A stretch of 61,176 nt of DNA from Pseudomonadota bacterium (GCA_021325135.1 JAJPHT010000010.1:1-61176); one strand, 5' to 3'. Numbered from the stretch's first letter, positions 43,265 to 52,704 are shown. Notes: generated by a model not told the origin, from the letters alone. Translations and numbers: made by a program.

Positions 43265-45943
43265 TCACCGCCGCGCCTCCTGCTTGTCCCCCTTCACCTC
43301 GACGCGGCGGGGGCGCTCGGCCAGGGGGAGCGTGACGTGGAAGGTGGTGCCCTTGCCCTCGACGCTCTCGACGCGGATGGTGCCGCCGTGGGTGTCCACG
43401 ATGCGCTTCACGATGGCGAGCCCGACGCCCGTGCCGCCGGGGTCCTCCATCTCGGAGGGCGCGCGGTGGAAGAGGGCGAAGACGCTCTCCAGGTGGCGCT
43501 CGGGGATGCCGCGGCCGTTGTCCTTGACGGAGAACGTCGCGCGCCCGTTCGCGGCCTCGGCGACGACCTCGATGCGCGGAGGGCGCGAAGGGTGGCGGTA
43601 CTTCACGGCGTTGTCCAGGAGGTTCGTGAAGAGTTGCTGGAGCCGCTTGCGCTCGCCGTGGACCGCGGGGAGCCTCTCCTGCACGCGAAGCTCGCCGTGG
43701 GCGGCCGCGAGGCGGTCCGCGAGGGCGGCGCCCGCGTCGCGCAGCACGCCGTCCATGTCGACGTCCTCGGTCTGGTCGCGCACGCGCCCGATGCGGGAAA
43801 GCTCCAGGATGTCCAGGATGAGGCTCTCCATGAGCGTCGCGTTCTTGCGGATGCGGTCGAGCCACTGGGCGCCTTCGCCCGCCAGCGCGCGGCCGTAGTC
43901 CTCCTCCAGGCTCTGCGCGTACCCCTGGATGCTGATGAGGGGCGCCTTCAGGTCGTGGGAGACGCTGTAGAGGAACGACTCGATCTCGCGGCTCTTCTCG
44001 GTCAATTCCGCGGTGCGCTCGGCGACGCGCGCCTCCAGCGAGGCCGCGTGCTCGCGGAGGCGCTCCTCGAAGAGCGAGCGGCGGATGCCCACGGCAAGCT
44101 GCGATGCGAGGGCCGCCAGCACCTCGCGCCCGGCGGGGTCGTCCAGCCGGCGCGGCTCGCCCACGAGCACGAGCGCGCCCAAGGCTTCGCCCTGCTCCAG
44201 GAGGGGGAGCGCGACGGCGCGCTCGTCGCCCATGTCGCGGGCCTCGGGCGCGCGGGTGCGCATCGCGTCGCGGGCGAGCCCCGCCAGCGCGCGGCGCGAG
44301 TCCAGCGTGAGCGAGCCCTCGAAGGCGACCTCGCGCAACGCGTCGGGGGAGCCGATGAGCGCGGCCCCCTTGCGCACGGGCACCAGGGAGGCGATGAGCG
44401 AGAGGCCGCTGGCGGCCAGGGGCGCCAGGGCGCGCTCCTCGCTGACGAGGCGCGCCATCTGGAAGCTCTTCTCGCGGATCAGCTCCTCGCGGCGCTCGCG
44501 CGTGACGTCGTGCGCGACGCCCAGGACGCGCGTGGGCGAGGGCCCCGAGTCGAAGACGGGGCTGAGGTTCGCCACGACCGCGACGTCGACGCCCTCCAGC
44601 CCCATGAGGCGGAAGGGCACTGATAGCACGGGCGCGCCGCGCTCGACGACGGAGGCGACGGCGCGGCGCAGCGTGGCGCGGTCGCCCTCCGCGACGAGGT
44701 CGTAGGCGCTGCGGCCCACGAGGTCGCTGGGGCGCTGGCCCAGGACGCGCTCGGCCAGGGGGCTGATGAAGGAGAGCTCGCCGTCGGGCTGCACGGTGAA
44801 GATGAGGTCGTTCGCGCTCTCCACGAGGTTGCGGTAGCGCGCCTCGCTCCTTCGCAGGCCGTCCAGGCTCTCGGTGATGCGCTCGGCCATCTCGTTGAAC
44901 GTGGCGCCAAGCTCCGCGATCTCGTCGTTGCCCGAGGGCTCGATGCGCGACGCGAGCTTCCCGGCGGAGAGCCCCTTCGCCGCCTCGGTGAGCTCCTGCA
45001 CGGGGCGCACGATCCGGCGCGCGATGAGCACGCTGGAGAGGAGGATGGCGCCCGCGAGGATGCCGACGAACACGATGAGGACCGCGGAGAGGCGCGTGAG
45101 GCCCGCGTAGGCCACGTTGAGCGGCACGGTGTCCACGACGGCCCAGCCCAGGTCCGGCACGGTGGCGTAGGCGCCCAGCGCGCGCTGCCCGGTGACGGGG
45201 TCGTCGTACTCGACGTAGGGCGCCTCGCCCGAGGGGTGCAGCGCGCGGCGCACGGGGTCCACCTGCGACCAGTCGAGGCGCGACTCCGCCAGCGACGCGT
45301 TGGCGTGCGCGATGAGGCGGCCCGGCGGCTCCACGAGGAAGACGGTCTGGCTGCCTCCGGGCGCGAAGGCCTGGAGCGCGTCGCCCAGGGCGGAGAGGCG
45401 CAGGTTCGCGACCACGACGCCGCGGAACGCGCCCTGCACGGAGACGGGCGACGCCAGGGGCAGGAGCGGCGGGCCGCTGGGCGTCACGGGGAGCGTGGCC
45501 AGCGCGTTGCGCAGGCGCGGCAGCACGAAGGCGAGGTCGCTGGAGCGGTCCGCGCCCACGGGGGCCGCCAGGGCAGGGTACGCCGCGACGACGCGGCCCG
45601 TCTCGTTGAGCGCGAAGGCCGACTCGAAGATGGGGCCCCCGCCGGGCTGCGCGTGGTCCACGAGCCCCTGGAGCGCCAGCACGAGGCTGGCCTGGTCCTG
45701 CGCCGAGAGGGCGGTCTTCATCGCGGTGCTGGTGGCGGTGGCGTCAAGCAGCACGCGCCCGTTCTGCACGTAGAGCGCCGCGTACCCCGCCGCCGCCTTG
45801 GCCGCGTCCTCGTGCGCGCCGCCCACCTCCTGCGACACGGCCGCGCGCGTCTCGGCCAGGGCGAGATAGCTCATGGCCATGAGAGGCATCGTGGCGATGA
45901 GGGCGAAGACGAGGAACATCTTCGCCTGGAGCGACCGCCGCAC
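43265..45943 (-). CDS. Large sensor histidine kinase: dCACHE-HAMP-PAS-GAF-HisKA-HATPase
   Basis: 892 residues. Membrane helix 1 (about 9-28), a double-CACHE extracellular sensor (35-280), helix 2 (284-308), HAMP (309-362), PAS (368-485), GAF (500-625), a coiled linker, the dimerisation helix with His663 in VSHDLKAPL, and an ATPase domain with NLLDNAVKYRHP, DNGRGIPERH and GTGVGLAIVKR. It should sense an outside small molecule. The GTG at 45943 lies about 27 bases after TTCATAAGAG on the minus strand, so it is leaderless. It likely signals to the downstream single-domain regulator. Confidence 0.93.
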   Translation of the reverse strand: MRRSLQAKMFLVFALIATMPLMAMSYLALAETRAAVSQEVGGAHEDAAKAAAGYAALYVQNGRVLLDATATSTAMKTALSAQDQASLVLALQGLVDHAQPGGGPIFESAFALNETGRVVAAYPALAAPVGADRSSDLAFVLPRLRNALATLPVTPSGPPLLPLASPVSVQGAFRGVVVANLRLSALGDALQAFAPGGSQTVFLVEPPGRLIAHANASLAESRLDWSQVDPVRRALHPSGEAPYVEYDDPVTGQRALGAYATVPDLGWAVVDTVPLNVAYAGLTRLSAVLIVFVGILAGAILLSSVLIARRIVRPVQELTEAAKGLSAGKLASRIEPSGNDEIAELGATFNEMAERITESLDGLRRSEARYRNLVESANDLIFTVQPDGELSFISPLAERVLGQRPSDLVGRSAYDLVAEGDRATLRRAVASVVERGAPVLSVPFRLMGLEGVDVAVVANLSPVFDSGPSPTRVLGVAHDVTRERREELIREKSFQMARLVSEERALAPLAASGLSLIASLVPVRKGAALIGSPDALREVAFEGSLTLDSRRALAGLARDAMRTRAPEARDMGDERAVALPLLEQGEALGALVLVGEPRRLDDPAGREVLAALASQLAVGIRRSLFEERLREHAASLEARVAERTAELTEKSREIESFLYSVSHDLKAPLISIQGYAQSLEEDYGRALAGEGAQWLDRIRKNATLMESLILDILELSRIGRVRDQTEDVDMDGVLRDAGAALADRLAAAHGELRVQERLPAVHGERKRLQQLFTNLLDNAVKYRHPSRPPRIEVVAEAANGRATFSVKDNGRGIPERHLESVFALFHRAPSEMEDPGGTGVGLAIVKRIVDTHGGTIRVESVEGKGTTFHVTLPLAERPRRVEVKGDKQEARR

Positions 45944-46073
45944 GACAATCCCAGGGATGAGGCCCTCTTATGAAGGCGCCGGATTGCGCGCTTCGCCGGG
46001 CATAAGCCCCTCGCCCGCGTTCGAGCCTCGACCCACAACCCGCAAGCGGGCGATCCGGGAGAGCCAAGGGACG

Positions 46074-46319
46074 ATGCAGCTTCGCCTCCAGTCGTTCCTT
46101 GAGCGCCCCAAGCACGCCCGCGCGACGGTCATCGACTGTCGCCCCGGCTTCGAAGGGCCCTACTTCGAGGGCTCGGGGCCCGAGGACTCCGTCTGCGGGC
46201 ACTGCAGCCACGTCCTCATCCGCGGGCGGTTGACCGCCTACCTGAACCTCTACCTGTGCTGCCCCAGCTGCGGACGGTACAACCTGGCGCACGGAGGCGA
46301 GGAGGGGGAGAGGGCGTAG
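46074..46319 (+). CDS. Small zinc-ribbon protein
   Basis: 81 residues. Two Cys pairs, CGHC near residue 42 and CCPSCG near 63, form a zinc ribbon, with a beta-rich N-terminus (QLRLQSFLERPKHARATVI). No known family name. The ATG at 46074 is the first Met; GCATAAGCC (about 45999-46007) may be the promoter, leaving a leader of about 40 bases. It is divergent from the large kinase. Confidence 0.6.
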   Translation: MQLRLQSFLERPKHARATVIDCRPGFEGPYFEGSGPEDSVCGHCSHVLIRGRLTAYLNLYLCCPSCGRYNLAHGGEEGERA

Positions 46320-46335
46320 GAATCCCGAGCGAAGT

Positions 46336-47130
46336 TCATTCTGCGAACTCGATCAGGCGCAGACCCGGCGGCAATAGATTTCGAGCGCGAGCCCGTGGTA
46401 GCTCGCGAAAAGTGCTGATCGCCTTATCGACAAAAGCGAGGGTTGTACGCGCATCCAGAACTTCGCCTCTTGGCGATCTTTGGTTGTCTTCCTTAAGAAG
46501 CCGAACCCAGTGACGGATGTTTAGAGCCTTGCCTTCTACAGGTTCACTACACCATATCGGACCGGAGTCGGTTTCATTCCTGAAACATATGAAATGGCGC
46601 TCACTGGTTGTCCATCCCGACGGGGCGCTGGTGAGGGAGACAACTTGGAGATTGTCCAGCGTTGCCTCCTCCATGATGGCATCAAGATCAAAGATCATGG
46701 GACACGCATAGCTCACATCGGTACGCGGAATATTTCGCAGCCGCATGAGAGCTTCATGTTGTGAAATGCCTGAAGAGGGTCGAGGACTTAGGGAAAGTTC
46801 GACCCGCAGGTAGGGCGTCGACCATGAACTCGGCATGTTTTTGCTCGCTTTTGTCATCGATTCTACTTTTTTGAACTGAAGAAAGTAACCGAAGAATGAA
46901 TGAGAAGAGAGCACCGAACTTCCGTTGATTGCGTTTTCGAGTTGTGCCCGGAATTCTTGCATATTAAGTTCTGTCTTCACCCATGCTTTATCGAACCCCA
47001 AGAACGCCTCGCGTTGTTGAGAGGGTTTCAAAACTCGGAGAACCTTCCGCCCAAAGGTCGCTTCAAACAGGTCCATCAACGGCTTGTGATAATGAGCCTC
47101 AAGAAGAGCTTCTGTAATGTCGTCGCTCAC
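46336..47130 (-). CDS. Orphan low-GC gene, 264 residues
   Basis: No family recognised. GC (near 48% by eye) and codon use differ sharply from every neighbour, so recent transfer is likely. The protein is soluble, with motifs such as HYHKPLMDLFEATFG near the start, SFFGYFLQFKKVESM and SERHFICFRNETDSGPIWC; no catalytic signature was identified. The GTG at 47130 lies about 30 bases after an AATATATC box on the minus strand. The pattern of a single AT-rich gene with its own promoter resembles defence or mobile-element cargo, but nothing in the protein proves that. Confidence 0.65.
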   Translation of the reverse strand: MSDDITEALLEAHYHKPLMDLFEATFGRKVLRVLKPSQQREAFLGFDKAWVKTELNMQEFRAQLENAINGSSVLSSHSFFGYFLQFKKVESMTKASKNMPSSWSTPYLRVELSLSPRPSSGISQHEALMRLRNIPRTDVSYACPMIFDLDAIMEEATLDNLQVVSLTSAPSGWTTSERHFICFRNETDSGPIWCSEPVEGKALNIRHWVRLLKEDNQRSPRGEVLDARTTLAFVDKAISTFRELPRARARNLLPPGLRLIEFAE

Positions 47131-47244
47131 AATATCCCAAAGTCTGCAGGGCTCATAGAGATATATTGAGCCTGTGGAGCTTGTTTTTCTCTTGGAGACT
47201 CACCCAAATCGAGAAAACTCCTTGAGATTTAAACGGGCAATTGA

Positions 47245-48546
47245 CTACCCCAGCTTCCAGAACTTGTACGCCGGCGCCCCGTCCTGATAGCAATAGTGGA
47301 TGCCCTGGAAGCGCTCGCGGAAGGCGGCCACGCGCTTCGAGACCTCCGCGGGCTTCTCCTTCTTGATCACGACGTCCACCAGGAACTGCGCCACGTCGGC
47401 CATGTCGCGCTCCTTCATGCCGATGCGCGTCATCTCCTGGGTCCCGAGCCGGAGCCCCGAGGGGTGGAGCGCGCTGGTGTCGCCGGGGAGCATGTTCATG
47501 TTAGTGATGAGGCCGCCGTCCTCCAGCGCCTGCGCGGCCCAGCTTCCGCCGCCGTGGGCCTTCACGTCCACGACGACCTGGTGGCTCTGGGTGAAGCCGC
47601 GCTTCTCGCCCAGCACCGCGACGCCCTTCTCGTGGAGCGCCTGCGCGAGGGCCTTGGCGTTCTTGATCACCTGGTCCGCGTAGGCCTCGCCGAAGTCCAG
47701 GTGCTCCGCCAAGGCGACGGTCTTCGCCGCGAGGTGGTGCAGGTGGTGGCTGCTGACGGTGCCAGGGAAGACGGCGCGGTCCAGCTTGCGGGCCAGCGTC
47801 CCCTGCTGCTCCTCCGCGCCCTCGGGGAAGTTGCCCAGGATGAGCGCGCCCTGGGGGCCCGGGAGCGTCTTGTGCGTGCTGCCGGTGATGAAGTCCGCGC
47901 CCTCGCGCAGCGGGTCCTGGAAGCGCTTCCCGGCGATGAGGCCCATGACGTGGGCGCCGTCGTACATGACGGTGGCGCCCACCTCGTGCGCGGCCTGCGC
48001 GGCCTCCTGGATGGGCGTCGGGAAGAGGAACATGCTCTGGCCGAAGACGACGAGCTGCGGCTTGCGCTCGCGGATCATCTTCACGGTCTTCGCCACGTCG
48101 ATGGTCATGGCGTCCTGGTCCCACGGGTACGTCTCGATGGCGCAGCCGCGGATGCCCGCGCCGCCGAACTTGGCGTGGCTGATGTGGCCGCCATCCGCCG
48201 TGGAGACCGCGGTGATGAGGTCGCCGGGCTTCGTCGTCGCCGCGAAGGCCGCGATGTTGGCCTCCGTGCCCGAGACGCAGCGCACGTCCGCCCACGAGCA
48301 GCGGAACAGCTCCAGCGCGAGGCGCCTGCACTCCCGCTCCACCTCGTCGATGTAGACGAGCCCCTGGTAGTAGCGCTTCCCGGGGTGCCCTTCCGCATAG
48401 CGGTCGTGGAAGTCGCTGGCCAGAAGGCGGCGCGCCATGGGCGAGATGAGGTTCTCGCTGGCGATCATGGGGATCGACCGGTTGAACCACTGCGTGTGGC
48501 GCTCCACCTGGTCGAGCACGTGCTGCGCGGCCTTCTCGCGGGACAT
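47245..48546 (-). CDS. glyA: Serine hydroxymethyltransferase
   Basis: 433 residues. It moves a one-carbon unit between serine and a tetrahydropterin. The PLP lysine is Lys226 in GSTHKTLPGPQGA; PMIASENLISP, YAEGHPGKRYYQG and YDGAHVMGL are family blocks. The sequence is of the archaeal branch (which may use tetrahydromethanopterin or tetrahydrofolate; not decided by sequence). The ATG at 48546 has a T-rich CCTTTTTCAG about 27 bases upstream. Just beyond its promoter lies a strong inverted repeat. Confidence 0.95.
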   Translation of the reverse strand: MSREKAAQHVLDQVERHTQWFNRSIPMIASENLISPMARRLLASDFHDRYAEGHPGKRYYQGLVYIDEVERECRRLALELFRCSWADVRCVSGTEANIAAFAATTKPGDLITAVSTADGGHISHAKFGGAGIRGCAIETYPWDQDAMTIDVAKTVKMIRERKPQLVVFGQSMFLFPTPIQEAAQAAHEVGATVMYDGAHVMGLIAGKRFQDPLREGADFITGSTHKTLPGPQGALILGNFPEGAEEQQGTLARKLDRAVFPGTVSSHHLHHLAAKTVALAEHLDFGEAYADQVIKNAKALAQALHEKGVAVLGEKRGFTQSHQVVVDVKAHGGGSWAAQALEDGGLITNMNMLPGDTSALHPSGLRLGTQEMTRIGMKERDMADVAQFLVDVVIKKEKPAEVSKRVAAFRERFQGIHYCYQDGAPAYKFWKLG

Positions 48547-48598
48547 GCGCGGCGCAACGACCCCCGGCTGAAAAAGGATGCGGCGCAAGCAAAACCGG

Positions 48599-48676
48599 GG
48601 GTTCAGGCCGGCGGGATGGGGCGTGTGGGGGGACACGCGGACGAAGCGGGGGCAAGCGAAGCGCCGGCCTGAACCC
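48599..48676. repeat. Inverted repeat with nested hairpin upstream of glyA
   Basis: GGGTTCAGGCCGGCG (48599-48613) and CGCCGGCCTGAACCC (48662-48676) are perfect 15-base arms. Inside is a second hairpin GCGTGT/ACACGC (48621-48626 with 48633-48638). The block lies between the divergent glyA and the small zinc protein. It could be an operator, a structured leader of the rightward transcript, or an unknown small RNA. Confidence 0.6.
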
Positions 48677-48772
48677 GACCCCACCAGGCGCATGGTGCGG
48701 ATAGGGGCGTCAGGCGGTCCGGGCCGAAACCACAGGGAAAGGCCTACGAGGCGCGCGGGGCTTGCGTGCGGC

Positions 48773-48883
48773 ATGGCCGGCGGCCCCACGACGTGCGACC
48801 TCTGCGGCGGGCCCTTCCTGGACCTCCACTGCAAGCTCACCTGCCAGCGCTGCGGCTACCGCCGCGACTGCAGCGACCCGTGA
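48773..48883 (+). CDS. 36-residue double zinc-knuckle protein
   Basis: A very short gene: CDLCG near residues 8-12, then HCKLTCQRCGYRRDCSD with further Cys at 20, 24, 27 and 33. The dense, correctly paired cysteines and the CGYRRDCSD ending argue that it is a real small zinc-binding protein rather than chance; I believe similar short proteins occur in other archaea, but this needs a search. No promoter is certain. Confidence 0.6.
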   Translation: MAGGPTTCDLCGGPFLDLHCKLTCQRCGYRRDCSDP

Positions 48884-48908
48884 GGCGGCGCCTCCGCTGG
48901 GCCCAAGC

Positions 48909-48946
48909 AAGAGAAGGAAAAGAAGGGGGCGGCGCGGGGCCGCCCC
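48909..48946 (-). terminator. Terminator of aglB
   Basis: On the minus strand GGGGCGGC pairs with GCCGCCCC (48939-48946 with 48926-48933), followed by CTTCTTTTCCTTCTCTTG. It begins 14 bases after the aglB stop. Confidence 0.65.
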
Positions 48947-48959
48947 GGAGCGACGACGA

Positions 48960-51900
48960 CTACTGGCGCGTCAGGCGCACGTCGAAGTGGCGGACCTCGC
49001 CGACGCCCACGACGAGCGTCTGGTTGGCCGAGTACTTCGTGCCGTCCGCGCCGGTGAAGGTCGCGGTGACGACGTAGGAGCCGGGCGCGAGGTTGACGCT
49101 GTACGAGCCGTCGCTCTGCGTGAACGCGCTGGCGGCCTTGGCGCCGTTGGGCGCGGTGGCGTTGGCGTCGGGCGCGAACGAGAGGCTCGTGAACGTCGCC
49201 GTCTCGTTGGCGCCGTCGTTCAGGCCGTTGTCGTTGAGGTCGGCGAACGCGGTGCCGTTCACGGCGGCCGCGCGCGGCTCCAGTCCGATGGCGGCCTTGA
49301 CCGTCTCGTCGGGCTTCACGGTGACCGTGGCGCTCGCGGAGGTCACGTTGCGCTGCGCGTCGGCGACGTTGACGTCCTGGACGCCCGCGGGCACGTTGGC
49401 GAGGGTGAAGTTGCCCGCCGCGTCGGTGACCGCGCTCTTGCCGCCGATGGTCAGCGTCTCGTTGGCGACCAGCGTGTCGTTGTTGGCGTTGTACTGGCCG
49501 TTGCCGTCCTTGTCGTCGTAGACGAAGCCCGCGACCGTGCCGGGGCGGAGGTTGAGGTCGCCCGGGAGCTGCGTCTGCTTCTCGGCGTCCTCGCGCGTGA
49601 TGCCCAGGTGGAGGCGGCCCACCTCGGCGCCGTTGCGCGTGGCGACGATCGTCGTGTTGCCGCCGGGCATGGCGAAGGGCGCGATCAGCGAGTAGTGGCC
49701 GCTGGCGTCCGTCGTCACGCTGGCGTGGGGCACGTCGAAGTTGTCGCTGGAGAGCTGCGAGCGCACCGAGGGGTCCACCGTGTTGAGGAGGATCTGGCCC
49801 GCGTCGTCGTAGGCCGTGACGGTGACGCCGGACTGGGGCTGCCCGTCCTGCGTGATGGTGCCCTGCACGATGGCGCCGGGGTAGTACTCCAGCATCTTGA
49901 GCGCCTGGTTGGCGTACACGAGGCGGAAGTGCTCCAGGCCGTAGCCGGGCGCGGGCGCGTTGAGCGCCTGCGCCAGGGTGTCGCCCAGGACGGGCTGGCC
50001 GGGCTGCGAGGGCGGCACGGGGCGGCCCACGTAGGCGCGGTAGAACATCGAGTTGAAGAACGTGTCCTGGTACTCGAGGCGCTCGCTGGTGGCCTGCACG
50101 CGGCGGGTGGGGTCGCGCAGGAGCTGGTTGTACTGGTCCTGCGTGAGGTACTGGTTGGTGCCCACCGAGTACTTCGTCGTGACGTAGTCGTCGGGGTTGC
50201 GGCCCGCGAGCTTCACCGGCGCGTAGAAGATGCTCGGCTCGTCGATGGTGGGCGACGTGTTGGGGTCCGGGTTGTCGTAGGGCAGCATGCGGACGTCCGC
50301 GGCGTAGTAGCGGATCTTCTTGCCCGTGCTGGCCTCCAGGCTCGCGAGGAGCTTGGCGCTCTGCGCGAGGTCCAGGTCGGGGACGTACTGGAAGCGGTGC
50401 AGCAGGTCGAGGTCGCCCGTGGCGTCCTTGCTGCCGGCGGCCGTGAGCGCGGACTGCGCGTTGGCGTTGGGCAGGTCCACGAGGCGCGCGGCCAGCAGCT
50501 GGACGGCGTGCGTCTCGTTCTGGCTGATGATGAAGTTGGCCGAGTACTCGTAGGCGTTCTGGAAGTTGTCCGCCACGGTGGGGTGGTTGCCCACGTAGAT
50601 GGCCCAGTGGCCGTAGTCCCACCACGAGAGGAAGGCGGGGCGGTCCGCAAGGTTGCTCACGTTGTGGTCCCACGAGTCGAGCCAGGTGAGGCCGTCCTCC
50701 CAGTAGCTGGGGAGGAAGCCCTCGCCGTAGGCGCCAAGCTCCTGCTGGACGAAGCCCTTGAGGAACGCGGAGTTGGTGTCGCTGGCCCACTTCGCCTCGT
50801 CGACGGGCGGGATGGCCGCGTCGGCCGCGAAGAGGGCGTTGGGGACGACCAGGAGCAGCACGATGAGCAGGACGCCCACGACGTGCATGGGGCGCACGCC
50901 CTTGCGGACGCCCTGGCCCGCGGCCATGGCCTTGCGGACGCGGCCGAAGTCGAGCCAGTCCCAGACCCACACGGTCATGAACGCGCCGAAGACGGCGAAG
51001 ACGGGGACCGCGTTGAACAGGAAGCGGGCCGCCGCGTGCGCCATGTAGAGCGCGACCGCGCCCAGCACGAGGAAGAAGAGCACCGCGCGGTTGGCGCGCT
51101 TCTTCTGCGTGAAGAGGACCACGAACCAGCCGATGAGGGCCAGGAAGAAGACCAGGGGCCCGACGCCGAAGACCATCTGCGAGAGGGGTGTCGTCTGCGC
51201 CTCGGCGATGGTGCTGTAGAGCGCGGTCTGCTTGAAGTAGACCGTGGCGTAGAGGAGCGACTTCGCGACGTCGGGGACGACGAAGAACGCCGCCAGGGCG
51301 CCCAGCACCGCGATGGCCAGCGCGATGGGGAAGACGAGGATGGTGGGCATGTCGCGCGTGGGCACGAGGATGAGGCCCGCGACGAAGAACGCGCCCACGA
51401 TGTACCACGGGGCCTGGAGGAAGTTGGTGACGCCCGCCTGCGCGTAGTACGGGTAGGCGAGGACCATGCCTACGAGCATGGCCAGGAGCGTGGCGACCCA
51501 GAGGCCCAGCGAGTCGCGGTTCCTCCAGTGGTCAAGGACCATCTGGAGGCCCGCGTAGAGGAACATGGCGCCGATCACGTAGGGGAAGCCCTTCCACATG
51601 AGGGCGACCGCGGCGATGCTGATGCCGGTGAGGAGCGCGTAGCCAAGGCCGAGGCGGCGCTCGCGGAAGAAGCGTCCCAGGCCCGAGGAGACCGCCGAGC
51701 CGTCGCGCCAGCGCGTCACCCAGTTGCCGTCGCCGCGGAAGTGCTCGATGGTCTTGACGTAGAACATGAACGCCAGCGTGGCGAAGAAGAGCACGGCGGC
51801 GTAGTGGCGCGAGTCGCCCAGGCCCGTGACGTCGATGGCCTCGGCGCTGAAGACCCAGAAGGCGGCCGCGACCAGGCCGACGCGGCGGTCGAAGAGCCAC

Positions 51901-52343
51901 TTGCCGGTGAAGTAGACGGGGATGAGCGTCAGCGCGCCGTAGACGGCGGGCGCCCACTCGGTGGCCCACCAGGTGGCGACCTGCAGCGAGGAGAGCCCGT
52001 GCGCCGCGTCGGCGCTGAAGAAGGGCGAGAGCAGCTGGCCCGCGATGGCCACCGACCACTGGTAGAGCGGCGGGTTGGGGTTGATGGAGCCGTACGGGTA
52101 GTTGAGCAGCGGGTCCTGGATCAGGGTGTGGTAGCCGTTCGCCTGGATGGAGTCGATGGCGCGCTTCTCGTAGTACGGGTCGGAGCCGCCGGAGAGGAGG
52201 AACTTGCCGCTCTCCTGGGCAGCGTCCAGGTTCCAGTACGCCCTCAGGAAGAGGGCCGCGAGAAAGAGGACGAGGAGCGTGAGGGCGACGGCCCAGCCGC
52301 GGCCCTTCGCCGGCTCCTGCGTGACGGTGGTTCGGACGGCCAT
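48960..52343 (-). CDS. aglB: Oligosaccharyltransferase AglB/STT3 with extracellular Ig-like tail
   Basis: 1127 residues. It transfers a lipid-linked glycan to Asn in N-x-S/T of exported proteins. N-terminal 13-helix GT-C domain (about 17-505) with the catalytic Asp motif GGSDPYYE (Asp55) and the TIAE motif (378-381); the soluble domain has WWDYG (574-578). From about residue 822 to the end there are three carboxypeptidase-regulatory/SdrD-like beta domains, one with a DKDGNGQYNANND calcium-type loop. The tail carries nine sequons. The ATG has GGTG upstream, and TTCTTATAGG (minus strand, about 52424-52433) gives a leader of roughly 55 bases. Confidence 0.92.
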   Translation of the reverse strand: MAVRTTVTQEPAKGRGWAVALTLLVLFLAALFLRAYWNLDAAQESGKFLLSGGSDPYYEKRAIDSIQANGYHTLIQDPLLNYPYGSINPNPPLYQWSVAIAGQLLSPFFSADAAHGLSSLQVATWWATEWAPAVYGALTLIPVYFTGKWLFDRRVGLVAAAFWVFSAEAIDVTGLGDSRHYAAVLFFATLAFMFYVKTIEHFRGDGNWVTRWRDGSAVSSGLGRFFRERRLGLGYALLTGISIAAVALMWKGFPYVIGAMFLYAGLQMVLDHWRNRDSLGLWVATLLAMLVGMVLAYPYYAQAGVTNFLQAPWYIVGAFFVAGLILVPTRDMPTILVFPIALAIAVLGALAAFFVVPDVAKSLLYATVYFKQTALYSTIAEAQTTPLSQMVFGVGPLVFFLALIGWFVVLFTQKKRANRAVLFFLVLGAVALYMAHAAARFLFNAVPVFAVFGAFMTVWVWDWLDFGRVRKAMAAGQGVRKGVRPMHVVGVLLIVLLLVVPNALFAADAAIPPVDEAKWASDTNSAFLKGFVQQELGAYGEGFLPSYWEDGLTWLDSWDHNVSNLADRPAFLSWWDYGHWAIYVGNHPTVADNFQNAYEYSANFIISQNETHAVQLLAARLVDLPNANAQSALTAAGSKDATGDLDLLHRFQYVPDLDLAQSAKLLASLEASTGKKIRYYAADVRMLPYDNPDPNTSPTIDEPSIFYAPVKLAGRNPDDYVTTKYSVGTNQYLTQDQYNQLLRDPTRRVQATSERLEYQDTFFNSMFYRAYVGRPVPPSQPGQPVLGDTLAQALNAPAPGYGLEHFRLVYANQALKMLEYYPGAIVQGTITQDGQPQSGVTVTAYDDAGQILLNTVDPSVRSQLSSDNFDVPHASVTTDASGHYSLIAPFAMPGGNTTIVATRNGAEVGRLHLGITREDAEKQTQLPGDLNLRPGTVAGFVYDDKDGNGQYNANNDTLVANETLTIGGKSAVTDAAGNFTLANVPAGVQDVNVADAQRNVTSASATVTVKPDETVKAAIGLEPRAAAVNGTAFADLNDNGLNDGANETATFTSLSFAPDANATAPNGAKAASAFTQSDGSYSVNLAPGSYVVTATFTGADGTKYSANQTLVVGVGEVRHFDVRLTRQ

Positions 52344-52580
52344 TGGGACACCTGAATCGGACCCGACGAGACCGAACGCGTCGCGTTCCCAGCCTCGGGG
52401 GGGCCCGGTCGCATCCCCTTTCCCCTATAAGAACCATGGGAGGCCCGGGAAACGCTCGGACCGGCATCCATCCGGGGTGCACGCCCTCGACCCTCGCCGG
52501 GCGCGCATTCATTACGATTATTCTTGAACCCCTTTCATGCGCTTGGCGCATTTTGGGAGCTCAAATAGGGTTGGCCCCTT
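52344..52580. other. Intergenic region upstream of aglB
   Basis: Holds the aglB leader and TATA box (minus strand, near 52424-52433), then an AT-richer stretch (about 52505-52570) with no gene. The three-copy inverted repeat begins at 52581. Confidence 0.5.
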
Positions 52581-52694
52581 AGTCAAGGGTCCAAAGAACG
52601 CGATGAGCGCGAGGAGCGCCAAGGTCGCAAAGGTTCCTTTCGTCGTCGCGTCCTTTCGCTCGTGGCGCTCGTCGCGTTCTTTGGACCCTGGACC
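52581..52694. repeat. Long inverted-repeat element, copy 2
   Basis: Same element as at 41617, 114 bases. It begins AGTCAAGGGTCCAAAGAACG and ends with the complement CGTTCTTTGGACCCTGGACC. It lies 10 bases after the stop of the minus-strand prs gene, between prs and aglB. Confidence 0.85.
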
Positions 52695-52704
52695 AAAGGG
52701 CAAA

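Noticed and set aside
48762..52355. Open frame of about 1197 codons antisense to aglB
   Set aside because: Val/Arg/Gly-rich low-complexity translation with no domain; it is the reverse shadow of aglB.
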